Of a DNA stretch of 64,000 nucleotides, positions 16,845-26,293 are shown piece after piece. Position 1 is the stretch's first letter, and every line of letters starts with the position of its first letter. Below the pieces are notes generated by a model. The model was given only the letters and a program-made list of their open reading frames with translations. It did no database searches and had not been told where the DNA came from. Source of the stretch: JANXUR01 sp038229415. GTDB lineage: Bacteria; Acidobacteriota; Terriglobia; Terriglobales; Acidobacteriaceae. The DNA lies in assembly GCA_038229415.1 (NCBI GenBank), contig JBBROM010000010.1, positions 87,843 to 151,842 on the forward strand, given 5' to 3'. A program made the translations under genes and the position numbers.

Positions 16845-18023
16845 ATGGATCGACGCAGCTTTCTGGCCAGCGGCGGAAAAGTGGCTTTGGCTGCCTCATT
16901 GCCATTGCTGACGCGACCGTTCCCAATGGCCCCGCAAGAGCGATCTGCGCTGGCCGATGAGAATACAGCGCTACTGGCCGAACTCGGGCCACCTGCGGTT
17001 GAAATGTTGCTCTTGGCCACTCGGGCTCCCAGCGGGCACAATACCCAACCATGGACTGTTCGGGTTCTCGACAAACAACAATGGATCATCGGAATTGATC
17101 AGTCCCGCCGCCTGCCCGGGGTTGATCCCACGGCCCGGGAGACACTGCTGTCGCTCGGAGCTTTCCTCGAAAATTTAGTGATTGCCGCCACGCATTATGG
17201 CTACGCAGTGGATTACGACGTCATCGCTCGAACGCCAAGCGACGCGGAGATAATCGACCTGCGGTTGCGCACAACCAGCGCCGTATCGCAGGCTCTCGCC
17301 CAAATCAGACTTCGCAGGACGGTGCGGAACGGCTATCTCTCAGGCGAAATCAAAGCAACGGACATCGCGTCCGTCGTAGGCAAGAACAACGGCCAAAGCA
17401 ACGTCGAGAGCAACGCCCAGAGCAACGATTTCCACTACTTCCCGAGCAGCTCGGCAACGGCAAAATACCTTGCAGAGGGTACCGTCGAGGCGAACCGCCA
17501 ACAAGCGTTTCGCGATCCAGCCGAGGAGGAACTCGCGAACTGGATTCGCTGGTCAGCCGACGACGCCGCAAAGTACAGAAATGGGCTGACACCTGCTGGC
17601 ATGGAAATTGATGGACTGGCCGGATGGTACGTGAGTCATTTTTATGACCGCGCGAATGTGTTGTCGAAGTCATTCCGCGAAACAACGATCAAGCAAGTGG
17701 TGGAACGGGTCAGCCAAGGCGGCGGATGGATGGTCGTGTCAAGCACAGGGAGCAGCGTTGCAACTCTGATTGAGACCGGAAGACAGTTCGAGCGAATGTG
17801 GCTGCGGCTCCGCGACAAGAACATTGCGATCCATCCCATGACCCAAATGCTGGAGGAATCGCCTTGGCGCGAGCAGGTAGCCAAAAATCTCGGGATTGAC
17901 AGCGCGCAGTTTCTGCTGCGCATCGGATACGTTGGCTCCTATCCCAATCCAGCAAGTTTACGTATGCCTCCAGGCTGGATCACCAAGGTGACCAAGTCGG
18001 CCGCACCAGGGAAGAACTCATGA
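16845..18023 (+). CDS. Tat-exported nitroreductase-family protein (Acg-like)
   Basis: A 392-residue protein starting MDRRSFLASGGKVALAASLP, a twin-arginine signal with RRSFL. The mature part has LLLATRAPSGHNTQPWTVRV, the FMN-binding opening of nitroreductases of the Acg type, and a second conserved region near the C-terminus (WMVVSSTGSSVATLIETGRQ). FMN-linked reduction of an unknown substrate in the periplasm is likely. An Asn/Ser-rich insert (NNGQSNVESNAQSND, about residue 185) is encoded by near-repeats of AGCAACG. GAGG lies 11 bases before ATG 16845; a longer frame from 16683 runs through spacer sequence. It overlaps the next gene by four bases (ATGA), so the two are co-translated. Confidence 0.8.
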   Translation: MDRRSFLASGGKVALAASLPLLTRPFPMAPQERSALADENTALLAELGPPAVEMLLLATRAPSGHNTQPWTVRVLDKQQWIIGIDQSRRLPGVDPTARETLLSLGAFLENLVIAATHYGYAVDYDVIARTPSDAEIIDLRLRTTSAVSQALAQIRLRRTVRNGYLSGEIKATDIASVVGKNNGQSNVESNAQSNDFHYFPSSSATAKYLAEGTVEANRQQAFRDPAEEELANWIRWSADDAAKYRNGLTPAGMEIDGLAGWYVSHFYDRANVLSKSFRETTIKQVVERVSQGGGWMVVSSTGSSVATLIETGRQFERMWLRLRDKNIAIHPMTQMLEESPWREQVAKNLGIDSAQFLLRIGYVGSYPNPASLRMPPGWITKVTKSAAPGKNS

Positions 18024-18769
18024 GCGGAGCATCGTCGCTTGACGATTTATGGAATGCGGCTCCGTCCAGCACCCGCGCCTTCGAAGCGGCACCGGTCGTA
18101 GGACTTCCTGTCGGAGCGCAGCACTATCTTCTTCACGCTATCGCCGTAGGGACACCGCTCGCTTCGGCTGTTCGTCTGCGTATGCACGGCGAGATCAGAT
18201 TGAAGGGTCGGTGGTATCCGTTCTCGGCTGAGCAAGTCATCTCTTGGGGGCGGGGGATGATCTGGCGTGCCGCAGCCCGGATGCACGGCATATCAATCCG
18301 CGGAAGCGATAGCTTCCTCGGCGGTTGCGGCGTCATGAAATGGAAGCTTTTCGGCATCTTACCTGTCGTCAACGCGTCCGGTCCAGACATCACCCGGTCC
18401 GCTGCCGGTCGCGTCAATATCGAATCCATGTGGTTGCCGTCTGTGCTTTGTGGTGATGGGGTTTCATGGACTGCGTCGGACACATTCCGCCCTCACGCCC
18501 GGTTTACCGCCCACGAAGAGGTTGCAGACCTCAAGTACCTGATCGACGAGGAGGGGCGGCTGCGGACTGTCGAGATGCCGCGCTGGGGAAATCCTGACGG
18601 GACCAAGTTTGGCTATACGAGTTTTGGCGGTATTGTGGAGACGGAAAGAACCTTCGGTGGCTACACGATTCCGTCTCGCATGCGCGCCGGCTGGTACTTC
18701 GATTCGGATCGGTTTGATTCCGATGGCGAGTTCTTCCGCGTGACGATCGACGACGCGATTTATCGGTAA
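18020..18769 (+). CDS. DUF6544-like protein of unknown function
   Basis: A 249-residue protein without signal peptide or membrane helix. It has VRLRMHGEIRLKGRWYPFSA, an aromatic strand-rich middle (WGRGMIWRAAARMHGISIRG, DSFLGGCGVMKWKLFGILPV), ADLKYLIDEEGRLRTVEMPRW, and YTIPSRMRAGWYFDSDRF near the end, which I associate with the DUF6544/DUF6920 group, a lipoprotein-like beta-rich family found next to small membrane proteins. No enzymatic residue can be named. It overlaps the nitroreductase stop by ATGA, and the following membrane protein starts 16 bp downstream, so all three form an operon. Confidence 0.65.
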   Translation: MSGASSLDDLWNAAPSSTRAFEAAPVVGLPVGAQHYLLHAIAVGTPLASAVRLRMHGEIRLKGRWYPFSAEQVISWGRGMIWRAAARMHGISIRGSDSFLGGCGVMKWKLFGILPVVNASGPDITRSAAGRVNIESMWLPSVLCGDGVSWTASDTFRPHARFTAHEEVADLKYLIDEEGRLRTVEMPRWGNPDGTKFGYTSFGGIVETERTFGGYTIPSRMRAGWYFDSDRFDSDGEFFRVTIDDAIYR

Positions 18770-18785
18770 CAGAAGGCACTTGAGG

Positions 18786-19132
18786 ATGTGGCAAGACGTG
18801 TCAGACTTAGTCTGGATCAAGCTCCTGCACACGGCGATCTGGTGCTTTTTCGCCGGCTGCATCCTGGCCCTTCCGGTTGCCGGCATGCTTAGGCGCTTCC
18901 GCTGGGCCGCTATCCTCACGACGCTGGTGCTGGTCGAGTGCGCAGTCCTGGCGTTGAACCACTTCCGTTGCCCGCTGACGGACCTGGCGGCCCGCTATAC
19001 GCAAGAGCGGTCGGACAACTTCGATATTTACTTGCCACTCTGGTTAGCCCGGTACACCAAACCATCTTTGGGACACTCTTCGTCGCAGGGGGATTGTTCG
19101 TGTTGTGGCAATGGTTGTGTTCCCGGCGATGA
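18786..19132 (+). pseudogene. Small integral membrane protein with a one-base frameshift
   Basis: From ATG 18786 (AGAAGG nine bases upstream) the frame encodes IKLLHTAIWCFFAGCILALP, LRRFRWAAILTTLVLVECAV and LNHFRCPLTDLAARYTQERS, then FDIYLPLWLARYTK near 19060, where it goes out of phase. The neighbouring frame continues IFGTLFVAGGLFVLWQWLCS and RR to a stop at 19132. Together they give about 115 residues with three or four membrane helices, resembling the DUF2784 type in size and layout but not firmly assigned. The shift is in AAACC near 19061. Without correction the first frame reads into a repeat and ends at 19286. Confidence 0.65.
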
Positions 19133-19210
19133 AGGGCTGTGGCTCGAGATATTTGCACCAGCGACCGTGTGTTTGGTTCACCCCAGCGCGGCGCAGTGCG
19201 CAAAAAACGG

Positions 19211-19269
19211 AGGGTCTCTCCGCTCCGCGCATTCCGAATTCGCCGGAAGCCGCTCCGCTCGAGATGACA
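19211..19269 (-). repeat. TGTCATCTCGA repeat unit C
   Basis: Third copy of the unit at 16596, in the same orientation: AGGGTCTCTCCGCTCCGCGC to GCTCGAGATGACA, with inner hairpin TTCCG/CCGGAA-like. The spacer 19133-19437 otherwise shows nothing recognisable. Confidence 0.6.
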
Positions 19270-19437
19270 ACGCGGCGGACGTGTAGAAGCCGCACCAGTG
19301 AAGACCCCGCGCGCGCTTGCATTCGCTGTTAGCATCTTAGCCGTGCGCTCCGTCACACTCGCACCACGGACACTCAGTCGCTGCCGCGCAGTTCCCCGCC
19401 GCGAACTCGAGCCTCGTCCGCAAAAAAGGAAGGTAAA

Positions 19438-20895
19438 GTGCTGAAAAGAAAAGCTATTCTTTCGCTGGTTCTTTCACTTATCGCCACGTTGACCATCGCA
19501 GCCTCGGCGCAGACACTCACCAAATTGACTCATCAGCCTCCGGGTGGAGCCGGCATCGCCTTTCTGCTCACCGACGGCACCGTGCTGGCCCAAGGCAACA
19601 ACCAGGCCAACTGGTGGAAGCTCACTCCCGACATCACTGGCAGCTACATCAACGGCACATGGGCCCAGATGGCCAGCCTGCCCTCCGGCTACTCTCCGGA
19701 CGCCTTCGCTTCGGCCGTACTGCCCGATGGCCGTGTCGCCATCGCTGGCGGTGAGTACAACTTTGGCAGCTTCGTGCTAACGGACCTCGGCGCAATCTAT
19801 GACCCCGTCCTTAACACCTGGACCAGCCTTCCCACCCCCCCAGGATGGACCACGATCGGCGACTCGCCCTCGATGGTGACGGCGAGCGGCAACTTCATAG
19901 TCGGCCAGAAGCTGACCACCAACGTGGCCCAGCTCGATGCTTCGACCCTCACTTGGATCACCCTCGGCTCGGTGGGCAAGGATCAGGATCACTTCAACTC
20001 GGAAGAGGGCTGGACCTTGCTGCCCGACGGTACCCTCGTGACGGCAGACGTGAAAACGGCACCTGATTCAGAGATCTACAACCCAACGACTGGCATTTGG
20101 CAATCGGCGGGCAGCACGATTGTTGACTTACATTCGCCTACCACGGTCGTCGGCTGCCTCACCTATCCGGGCGGCTGCTACTATCCGCCGGGAGAGATCG
20201 GCCCGCAAATTCTACGTCCCGATGGCACGGTATTCGTCGCGGGCGGTACGCCCACGGGCGGAACCTCCGGCCACACTGCGGTCTATCATCCGGCAGCGGG
20301 CGGAAACGCATCCTTCTGGGCAGTGGGCCCCGACTTTCCTCGCGGCGACGACGCGGGCGACAACGGTGCTGTCCTTTTGCCGAACGGCAATGTGCTGGTC
20401 GGCGGAAACTCCGGCAACCTGTTCGAGTTCAACGGCACCACGCTTACCAAGACTCTGCGGCCCAACGGCCCGCCGGTACTAATGTTGCCCACGGGTCAGG
20501 CATTCATCGAAGGCAGCAGCGTTCAGGTATACAAAGCTACAGGCACTTACTCCGCCTCCTGGCAGCCCGCCATCAAGACGGTCTCCAAGACGCTGACCCA
20601 CGGCCAGACTTACACTATCACCGGAACCCAGTTCAACGGGCTCTCACAGGCTGCCGCCTTTGGCGACGAGTTTGAGACCTCGACCAACTATCCGCTGTTA
20701 CGCATCACTAACATCTCCACCAAGCATGTCTTCTACGCCCGCACCCACGGACACAGCACCATGGCCGTGGCCACCGGCAGCGCCATTGTCTCCACCAACT
20801 TCGATGTGCCGTCTGGCATCGAGCACGGTGCTTCCAGCTTGCAGGTTGTCACCAACGGCATCCCGTCGAGGACGGTCGCCGTGACGGTGAACTAA
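19438..20895 (+). CDS. Secreted Kelch/galactose-oxidase-like repeat protein
   Basis: A 485-residue exported protein starting at GTG with AAGGAAGG six bases upstream. After the signal peptide (LSLVLSLIATLTIAASAQ) come repeated Kelch-like blades: LLTDGTVLAQGNNQ, AVLPDGRVAIAGGEYN, LLPDGTLVTADV, ILRPDGTVFVAGGTP, LLPNGNVLVGGNSGN, each followed by an IYDP-like strand (AIYDPVLNTWTSLPTPPGW). The C-terminal 110 residues (TLTHGQTYTITGTQFNGLSQ onwards) look like the E-set domain found after the propeller of galactose oxidase. No copper-ligand set can be identified, so function is unknown. A terminator follows. Confidence 0.82.
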   Translation: MLKRKAILSLVLSLIATLTIAASAQTLTKLTHQPPGGAGIAFLLTDGTVLAQGNNQANWWKLTPDITGSYINGTWAQMASLPSGYSPDAFASAVLPDGRVAIAGGEYNFGSFVLTDLGAIYDPVLNTWTSLPTPPGWTTIGDSPSMVTASGNFIVGQKLTTNVAQLDASTLTWITLGSVGKDQDHFNSEEGWTLLPDGTLVTADVKTAPDSEIYNPTTGIWQSAGSTIVDLHSPTTVVGCLTYPGGCYYPPGEIGPQILRPDGTVFVAGGTPTGGTSGHTAVYHPAAGGNASFWAVGPDFPRGDDAGDNGAVLLPNGNVLVGGNSGNLFEFNGTTLTKTLRPNGPPVLMLPTGQAFIEGSSVQVYKATGTYSASWQPAIKTVSKTLTHGQTYTITGTQFNGLSQAAAFGDEFETSTNYPLLRITNISTKHVFYARTHGHSTMAVATGSAIVSTNFDVPSGIEHGASSLQVVTNGIPSRTVAVTVN

Positions 20896-20916
20896 GCAAG
20901 TAAGTAACAACCAGTA

Positions 20917-20959
20917 CAAAAAGAGTCGCGCCTGGAATTTCTCCGGGCGCGGCTCTTTT
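20917..20959 (+). terminator. Terminator after the Kelch-type gene
   Basis: AAAGAGTCGCGCCTGG pairs with CCGGGCGCGGCTCTTTT with two mismatched positions; the 3' arm ends in a T-run. It begins 22 bp past the stop. Confidence 0.75.
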
Positions 20960-21147
20960 CAATTGAGCGCCAAAGCTCTCTCGCCGTTTGCAGGCACTGA
21001 GCGGCCCGAAATTCAGCGCCGCCTGGAACATTTTGAGAGTTTCTGGCGTATTCGTTTTAGCTGCAAGGGTGCGTGCCTGGACAAGAGCCCTAACACGCTC
21101 ACGCAGGTTGACGAGGTGGCGACATCAAGCAACTTCTGTTCGTTCTA

Positions 21148-22065
21148 GTGTGTCTAGGGTCGGCTTTCTTCGCGCAGCAGCCCGCGGCCGCGCAATATGA
21201 AACTGTTCCCGGCGTCATCTACATGGACCAGCCGACCGGCATTGAGCTGGCTACCTACCTGGAAGTCTGGCCAGCGCTTGAGCCCTACATCAAGCGCCTG
21301 AGAGCTTCGCAAGCCGCAGCAGTCGAAGCCGACCTACACCTTCGAGCACAATCGCCCGAAGTATCAGACGGCGAACTAAACCTCTTGGCGCAACTCGAAT
21401 GGCAGCATGGCGAACTGGATGCGGCGGATGGGGATGCAGCCCGGGCAGTCGCGCGGCAGCCCAATCAATCGCTCAATGCCTTCCAGCATGCCATGGCTAA
21501 CTTCGCGCATCTGCGCCGGGCAAAGGGCGTTTTGGAGCAGTGGAAATGGCAGCAGAAGACGCGCGACGCTTATCAGCGGACCTTCGCTCTCGACCCTCGC
21601 AACGTTTCGGCCCGTTACTATCTCGCATACTCTTACATGAACACGCCATGGATTGGCGGGGGCGACACCAAGAAAGCCCTCACTCTATGCGATGAGGGGA
21701 TTGCGCTGGACTATGTGGGATTTTATGCGCTGCGGGCGGACGCCCATAGGCTGCGGGGCGAAATGGACCAGGCCGACGCCGACTACGATGCCGCGATCCA
21801 CTTGAGAGTCGTAAAATTGAGCGCATTTCTTGACGCAGCGCAAGAAGAGCTAAAGCGCAAACACTGGGATCGCGCTAAACGATATCTGGATTGGGCTCTG
21901 CACTGCCGCCCCGACTCCAGCAAAGCGCAGGAAGGAATGGGCGACTATCTTGTTACGATCCATGAAACAGACAAGGCAAAAGCCTTCTATCAGGCTGCGG
22001 TACAGCGTGACTCCAGCGATGACTCCGCACGAGCCAAGCTCGCTGAGCTATCAGGGGTACGCTAA
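21148..22065 (+). CDS. Secreted TPR-repeat protein
   Basis: About 305 residues visible from a GTG. The upstream in-frame codons 21121-21147 read DIKQLLFVL and belong to the signal peptide (followed by VCLGSAFFAQQPAAAQY), but no ATG, GTG or TTG precedes them. ATC at 21124, eight bases after GAGG and followed by AAG CAA, sits where an ATG is expected. The mature protein has several TPR-like helical pairs: NAFQHAMANFAHLRRAKGVL, RTFALDPRNVSARYYLAYSY, LRADAHRLRGEMDQADADYD, RAKRYLDWALHCRPDSSKAQ and KAKAFYQAAVQRDSSDDSAR. Likely a periplasmic scaffold. It converges on the cytochrome gene. Confidence 0.75.
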   Translation: MCLGSAFFAQQPAAAQYETVPGVIYMDQPTGIELATYLEVWPALEPYIKRLRASQAAAVEADLHLRAQSPEVSDGELNLLAQLEWQHGELDAADGDAARAVARQPNQSLNAFQHAMANFAHLRRAKGVLEQWKWQQKTRDAYQRTFALDPRNVSARYYLAYSYMNTPWIGGGDTKKALTLCDEGIALDYVGFYALRADAHRLRGEMDQADADYDAAIHLRVVKLSAFLDAAQEELKRKHWDRAKRYLDWALHCRPDSSKAQEGMGDYLVTIHETDKAKAFYQAAVQRDSSDDSARAKLAELSGVR

Positions 22066-22133
22066 GAGTAATCAGAGCTCCGTGCAGCGTTTTCCCGATG
22101 CACTGCTTTGGATCCCTCGCAAGCAACCTGCTA

Positions 22134-23141
22134 TTACTTCTTCAGTCTCTCAATCCGCTGCTTTGCCTGACTTACTAACTGCCCGCGCTGTTCTGCGTTG
22201 AGCGTCGTATCTTTTTCAGCCAAGGTCAGCACGCGCTCAGCAGCGACAATCGACTCAGGCTTCTTTCCCGCTGCTTCGTAAATTTCAGACAAGCCATCCT
22301 CCACACCCGTCCGCGTGGGGTAAAGTTCTTTCGCAAAGTTCAGCACGCCAATCGCATCGTCAAACCGCTTGCTGCTCGCTAGATCGCCTACGACCTCGCC
22401 GAAGCTATCCATCTCAAACGCCTCCGCCTGCGGAGACTTCTTTTGCGCGACTCGCACGCTCGCCTCGGATGCCGCCCACCCCTTGGCAAGAATCTGCCGG
22501 GTCATGCGTTCCCCAGAGAGCGGAATCTCCACATCCGGGCGCACGGTGCCCTTGTCATACGCCACCGCCAGCAGCTTGGGATAGAACTGCACAAACGTGT
22601 TGTCCACTGCGGCGTTTTTGGCGTGGCAAGCCAGGCAGTTGTCGCGCGAGATCGCCGAGGCCGCCTGCGTATCTCCGCCAAAGGCGTAGAAGGCCCAGCG
22701 GTCCGCGCCTTTCGACTCGTCTTTCACCTCGGCCACCAGCCCCGCCTGCGACGACTGATAATGCCCGCTCTGATTGATCGAGCCGTGACTGGTGGAGCTG
22801 TACTCCTCCAGCGCGAACACAGTCTTGTCGGGCCACGTGGCATTTTGCAGAAAGTAGCGATACGACGCGGGCGTCACAAACACATTGGTGAACTGCGGAT
22901 GATCCGTGCCCCCCGGCCCATAGCTCATGCCAAATCCCGAAGAGACGTAAATCCACTCGCGATAGTCAGCAGGACGCAGCAGCTTGCCAGAAGCATCGTA
23001 CTGCGGCCCAGCGGCCGTCGTACCTTGGGCCATCGCTGCGTCGCCCGCCTGAACCCGCGCCATACTTCCGCTGAAAATCGCCAGCGCCATCCCCGCCGCC
23101 ACGCTTAAAGAAGTCAAACCCAGACCCAAAGTTCGCCGCAT
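22134..23141 (-). CDS. Cytochrome P460-domain protein
   Basis: A 335-residue exported haem protein. The ATG at 23141 has GGGGGA seven bases upstream and begins a signal peptide (RRTLGLGLTSLSVAAGMALA). The P460 domain spans about residues 55-200: REWIYVSSGFGMSYGPGG, FTNVFVTPASYRYFLQNATW, DRWAFYAFGG and the c-type haem site CLACHAKN near 169-176. The C-terminal 100 residues form TPR-like helices (FDDAIGVLNFAKELYPTRTG). P460 proteins elsewhere oxidise hydroxylamine or detoxify NO; here the role is not known. It lies directly after tsf on the same strand, separated by a hairpin repeat. Confidence 0.85.
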   Translation of the reverse strand: MRRTLGLGLTSLSVAAGMALAIFSGSMARVQAGDAAMAQGTTAAGPQYDASGKLLRPADYREWIYVSSGFGMSYGPGGTDHPQFTNVFVTPASYRYFLQNATWPDKTVFALEEYSSTSHGSINQSGHYQSSQAGLVAEVKDESKGADRWAFYAFGGDTQAASAISRDNCLACHAKNAAVDNTFVQFYPKLLAVAYDKGTVRPDVEIPLSGERMTRQILAKGWAASEASVRVAQKKSPQAEAFEMDSFGEVVGDLASSKRFDDAIGVLNFAKELYPTRTGVEDGLSEIYEAAGKKPESIVAAERVLTLAEKDTTLNAEQRGQLVSQAKQRIERLKK

Positions 23142-23238
23142 CCGATTTTCCCCCAGTTGGAACACACCGATCCCGCCCGCAGATTTCTGCACGCAAGAAT
23201 AGTACGTGGAAAGTTGGAGATCCGTTCCAAGGTAAAAG

Positions 23239-23275
23239 CCCACTCTTGTCCGCAAACTGCGCGGACAAGAGTGGG
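23239..23275. repeat. Hairpin repeat with variable stem, copy between tsf and the P460 gene
   Basis: Perfect 15-bp arms (23239-23253 and 23261-23275) of the form CCCACTCTTGTCCGC with a seven-base loop; read on the minus strand it is preceded by GGTGCC and has loop GCAGTTT. It belongs to the same family as 2107 and 2161 and may also end tsf transcription. Confidence 0.75.
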
Positions 23276-23324
23276 GCACCTGTTCTCACCTGAAACTCGA
23301 AACCAGAAACTCGAAGCTGCTCTG

Positions 23325-23972
23325 TTACTCCGCGGCTACTTCCACAGCTTTGGCAATCGCCACCGTCTGGCCCGGGTCGCCGACCTTGAACCTAGCGAAC
23401 CGGCGCACGGTGATGTTTTCGCCGAGCTTGCCGACGGCCGTCGCGATCAACTGCGCGATCGTGGCGGACTGTTCCTTGATGAAGGGCTGGTCGTACAGGC
23501 AGACCTCCTCATAGAACTTGCCCATCTTGCCCTCGACGATCTTTTCCACCACCGCAGGTGGTTTGCCAGTCGCGGCTGCTTGCGCACGATAGATTTCCTT
23601 CTCGCGCTCAAACGCCTCGGGGGTCACTTCGTCGCGCTTGACGAACTTGGGGTCAGCGGCGGCGATGTGCATGGCAATATCGTGGATGAGCTGCTTGAAG
23701 TCGTCGGTACGGGCCACAAAGTCGCTCTCGCAGTTCACTTCCACCAGCACGCCAATCTTTCCGCCGGCATGGATGTAGTGCGCTACCACGCCTTCACTGG
23801 TGGCGCGGTCGGCCTTCTTGGCCGCAACAGAAACGCCGCGCTTGCGCAGCATCACGATCGCGTCGTCCAGATTGCCCTTGCTCTCGACCAAGGCCTTCTT
23901 GCAATCCATCATCGGGGCTCCGGTCTTGTCGCGGAGCTCTTTTACCTGTGCAGCAGTAATGTTCTCAGACAT
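23325..23972 (-). CDS. tsf: Elongation factor Ts
   Basis: A 215-residue guanine-nucleotide exchange factor for EF-Tu. N-terminal UBA-like domain: AAQVKELRDKTGAPMMDCKK and ALVESKGNLDDAIVMLRKRG; core: KIGVLVEVNCESDFVARTDD and FKQLIHDIAMHIAA. It is the short form, as in Thermus and cyanobacteria. It follows rpsB on the same strand, but a terminator-like hairpin lies between the genes, so tsf expression is probably attenuated or independent. The ATG at 23972 is preceded by AGGA. Confidence 0.97.
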   Translation of the reverse strand: MSENITAAQVKELRDKTGAPMMDCKKALVESKGNLDDAIVMLRKRGVSVAAKKADRATSEGVVAHYIHAGGKIGVLVEVNCESDFVARTDDFKQLIHDIAMHIAAADPKFVKRDEVTPEAFEREKEIYRAQAAATGKPPAVVEKIVEGKMGKFYEEVCLYDQPFIKEQSATIAQLIATAVGKLGENITVRRFARFKVGDPGQTVAIAKAVEVAAE

Positions 23973-24045
23973 AAATGATCCTGTATGGCAAATGAAATTT
24001 GTTGGTGCCAGAGGCAGCTCGCGCCACCTGCTTAGCGGTTGACAG

Positions 24046-24081
24046 AAAAATGGCCCGCGAGCGAACCGTTGCGCGCGGGCC
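24046..24081 (-). terminator. Terminator or attenuator between rpsB and tsf
   Basis: Arms GGCCCGCG (24052-24059) and CGCGGGCC (24074-24081), followed on the minus strand by ATTTTTCTG. It lies 26 bp after the rpsB stop and 74 bp before the tsf start. Confidence 0.75.
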
Positions 24082-24107
24082 GGGTCCGTTCTAGAACAAT
24101 CCCTGGG

Positions 24108-25055
<948 letters not shown>

Positions 25056-25076
25056 ATCGTCTCCCTTTCGAATCGC

Positions 25077-25103
25077 ATCCGGCGATGCTTCTGTGCGCCG
25101 GAT
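25077..25103 (-). promoter_or_regulatory. Hairpin in the rpsB 5' leader
   Basis: Arms ATCCGGCG (25077-25084) and CGCCGGAT (25096-25103) with an 11-base loop, 22 bases upstream of the rpsB start and next to its ribosome site. It could be a ribosomal-protein leader element or simply a weak processing hairpin; no known leader class is recognised. Confidence 0.4.
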
Positions 25104-25176
25104 TTATTCCCTACACCCCCGCGCCCGTTGCCGGGATGCGGGAAGATTGAACTCCCTAAAACAAGTTGCCAGTGCT

Positions 25177-25572
25177 TTACCGCTTGCTGAACTGGAAGCG
25201 CTTGCGAGCGCCCTTCTGTCCGTACTTCTTGCGTTCCTTGCCACGCGCATCGCGGGTGACCAAGCCTTCGGCCTTGAGCTTCTTGCGAAATTCGCCGTTG
25301 AACAACATCAGGGCGCGGGCGATGCCGAGGCTGACTGCGCCAGCTTGGCCGTTCACGCCGCCACCAGCCACATTCGCCAGAATGTTGAAGGCAGCCAGAG
25401 TCTCGCTCGAAAGCAGCGGACGCTTGGCTTCACTGCGCTGGGCTTCGGTCACGAAATATTCCTCGAAACCCTTGCCGTTGACCTTGAACTCGCCGCTGCC
25501 GGGGCGCAAAAATACGCGTGCCACCGCTGACTTGCGGCGTCCCGTTCCGTAGTACTGAACCAATTCAGCCAT
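25177..25572 (-). CDS. rpsI: 30S ribosomal protein S9
   Basis: A 131-residue S9 from ATG 25572: YYGTGRRKSAVARVFLRPG at the N-terminus, FNILANVAGGGVNGQAGAVS, LGIARALMLFNGEFRKKLKA, and the basic C-terminus with KKYGQKGARKRFQFSKR. An in-frame start at 25635 would add 21 residues that are not part of the family. It follows rplM by 76 bp, the conserved rplM-rpsI pair. Confidence 0.97.
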   Translation of the reverse strand: MAELVQYYGTGRRKSAVARVFLRPGSGEFKVNGKGFEEYFVTEAQRSEAKRPLLSSETLAAFNILANVAGGGVNGQAGAVSLGIARALMLFNGEFRKKLKAEGLVTRDARGKERKKYGQKGARKRFQFSKR

Positions 25573-25648
25573 TGCTTCGTTTCTCGCTATTCTCTTGATT
25601 CTTATTCGGGGCGACGAGCGCACCCGGCAAAACATTCATGCACTGGCT

Positions 25649-26083
25649 CTAATACTTTAGCGCCAGCAACTCGGGCTTCTGCGCTTCGTGCGGATGCTTT
25701 TCATCGCGATAGACCATGAGCTTGTCAATCATGTTGCGTCCCAGCTTGCTCTTGGGCAGCATGCCATGCACGGCTTCGCGGATGATCTCTTCCGGCTTGC
25801 GCACCAGCCGCTTCTTATACTCTTCATGGCGGATGCCACCTGGGTATCCGGTGTAGTGGTGGTACATCTTCTGATCCGACTTCATGCCGGTGATCTTGAT
25901 CTTCTCGGCATTGATCACGATCACGTGATCGCCAGTGTCCAGAAAAGGTGTATAGCGCGGATTGTTCTTGCCGCTCAGAATGCGCGAGACGAGGCTCGCC
26001 AACCGGCCCAAAGTCTGGCCCGAGGCATCCACAACGTGCCACTTCCGCACTATGTCCCCCTGTTTGGGGAAATAGGTAGACAT
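25649..26083 (-). CDS. rplM: 50S ribosomal protein L13
   Basis: A 144-residue L13: KWHVVDASGQTLGRLASLVS, RILSGKNNPRYTPFLDTGDH, VIVINAEKIKITGMK, YHHYTGYPGGIRHEEYKKRL, AVHGMLPKSKLGRNMIDKLM and YRDEKHPHEAQKPELL. Length and motifs are standard. It is the first gene of the rplM-rpsI-rpsB-tsf cluster and has its own promoter at 26193-26222. Confidence 0.97.
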   Translation of the reverse strand: MSTYFPKQGDIVRKWHVVDASGQTLGRLASLVSRILSGKNNPRYTPFLDTGDHVIVINAEKIKITGMKSDQKMYHHYTGYPGGIRHEEYKKRLVRKPEEIIREAVHGMLPKSKLGRNMIDKLMVYRDEKHPHEAQKPELLALKY

Positions 26084-26192
26084 CGAAATCGCTCCAAAGA
26101 ATACGCTTTACGCGAAAAAGTCCGCTGAACTAAACCCTGCGCAGGAGGCGCAAGCGAATCAGGCGGGCAACCGCTGGTACTCCAAAGGTTTT

Positions 26193-26222
26193 AGGATACT
26201 GGCGTAGAGGGGGTGTTGTCAA
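26193..26222 (-). promoter_or_regulatory. Sigma-70 promoter for rplM
   Basis: On the minus strand TTGACA (26217-26222), an 18-bp spacer and TATCCT (26193-26198), 110 bp upstream of the rplM start. Confidence 0.65.
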
Positions 26223-26293
26223 ACCCGCGTGGCCGAAAAGAGAGAATTTGCGACCCTCTCTATGAACGAGCACCGCCCCTTGTTTTCAGTATC

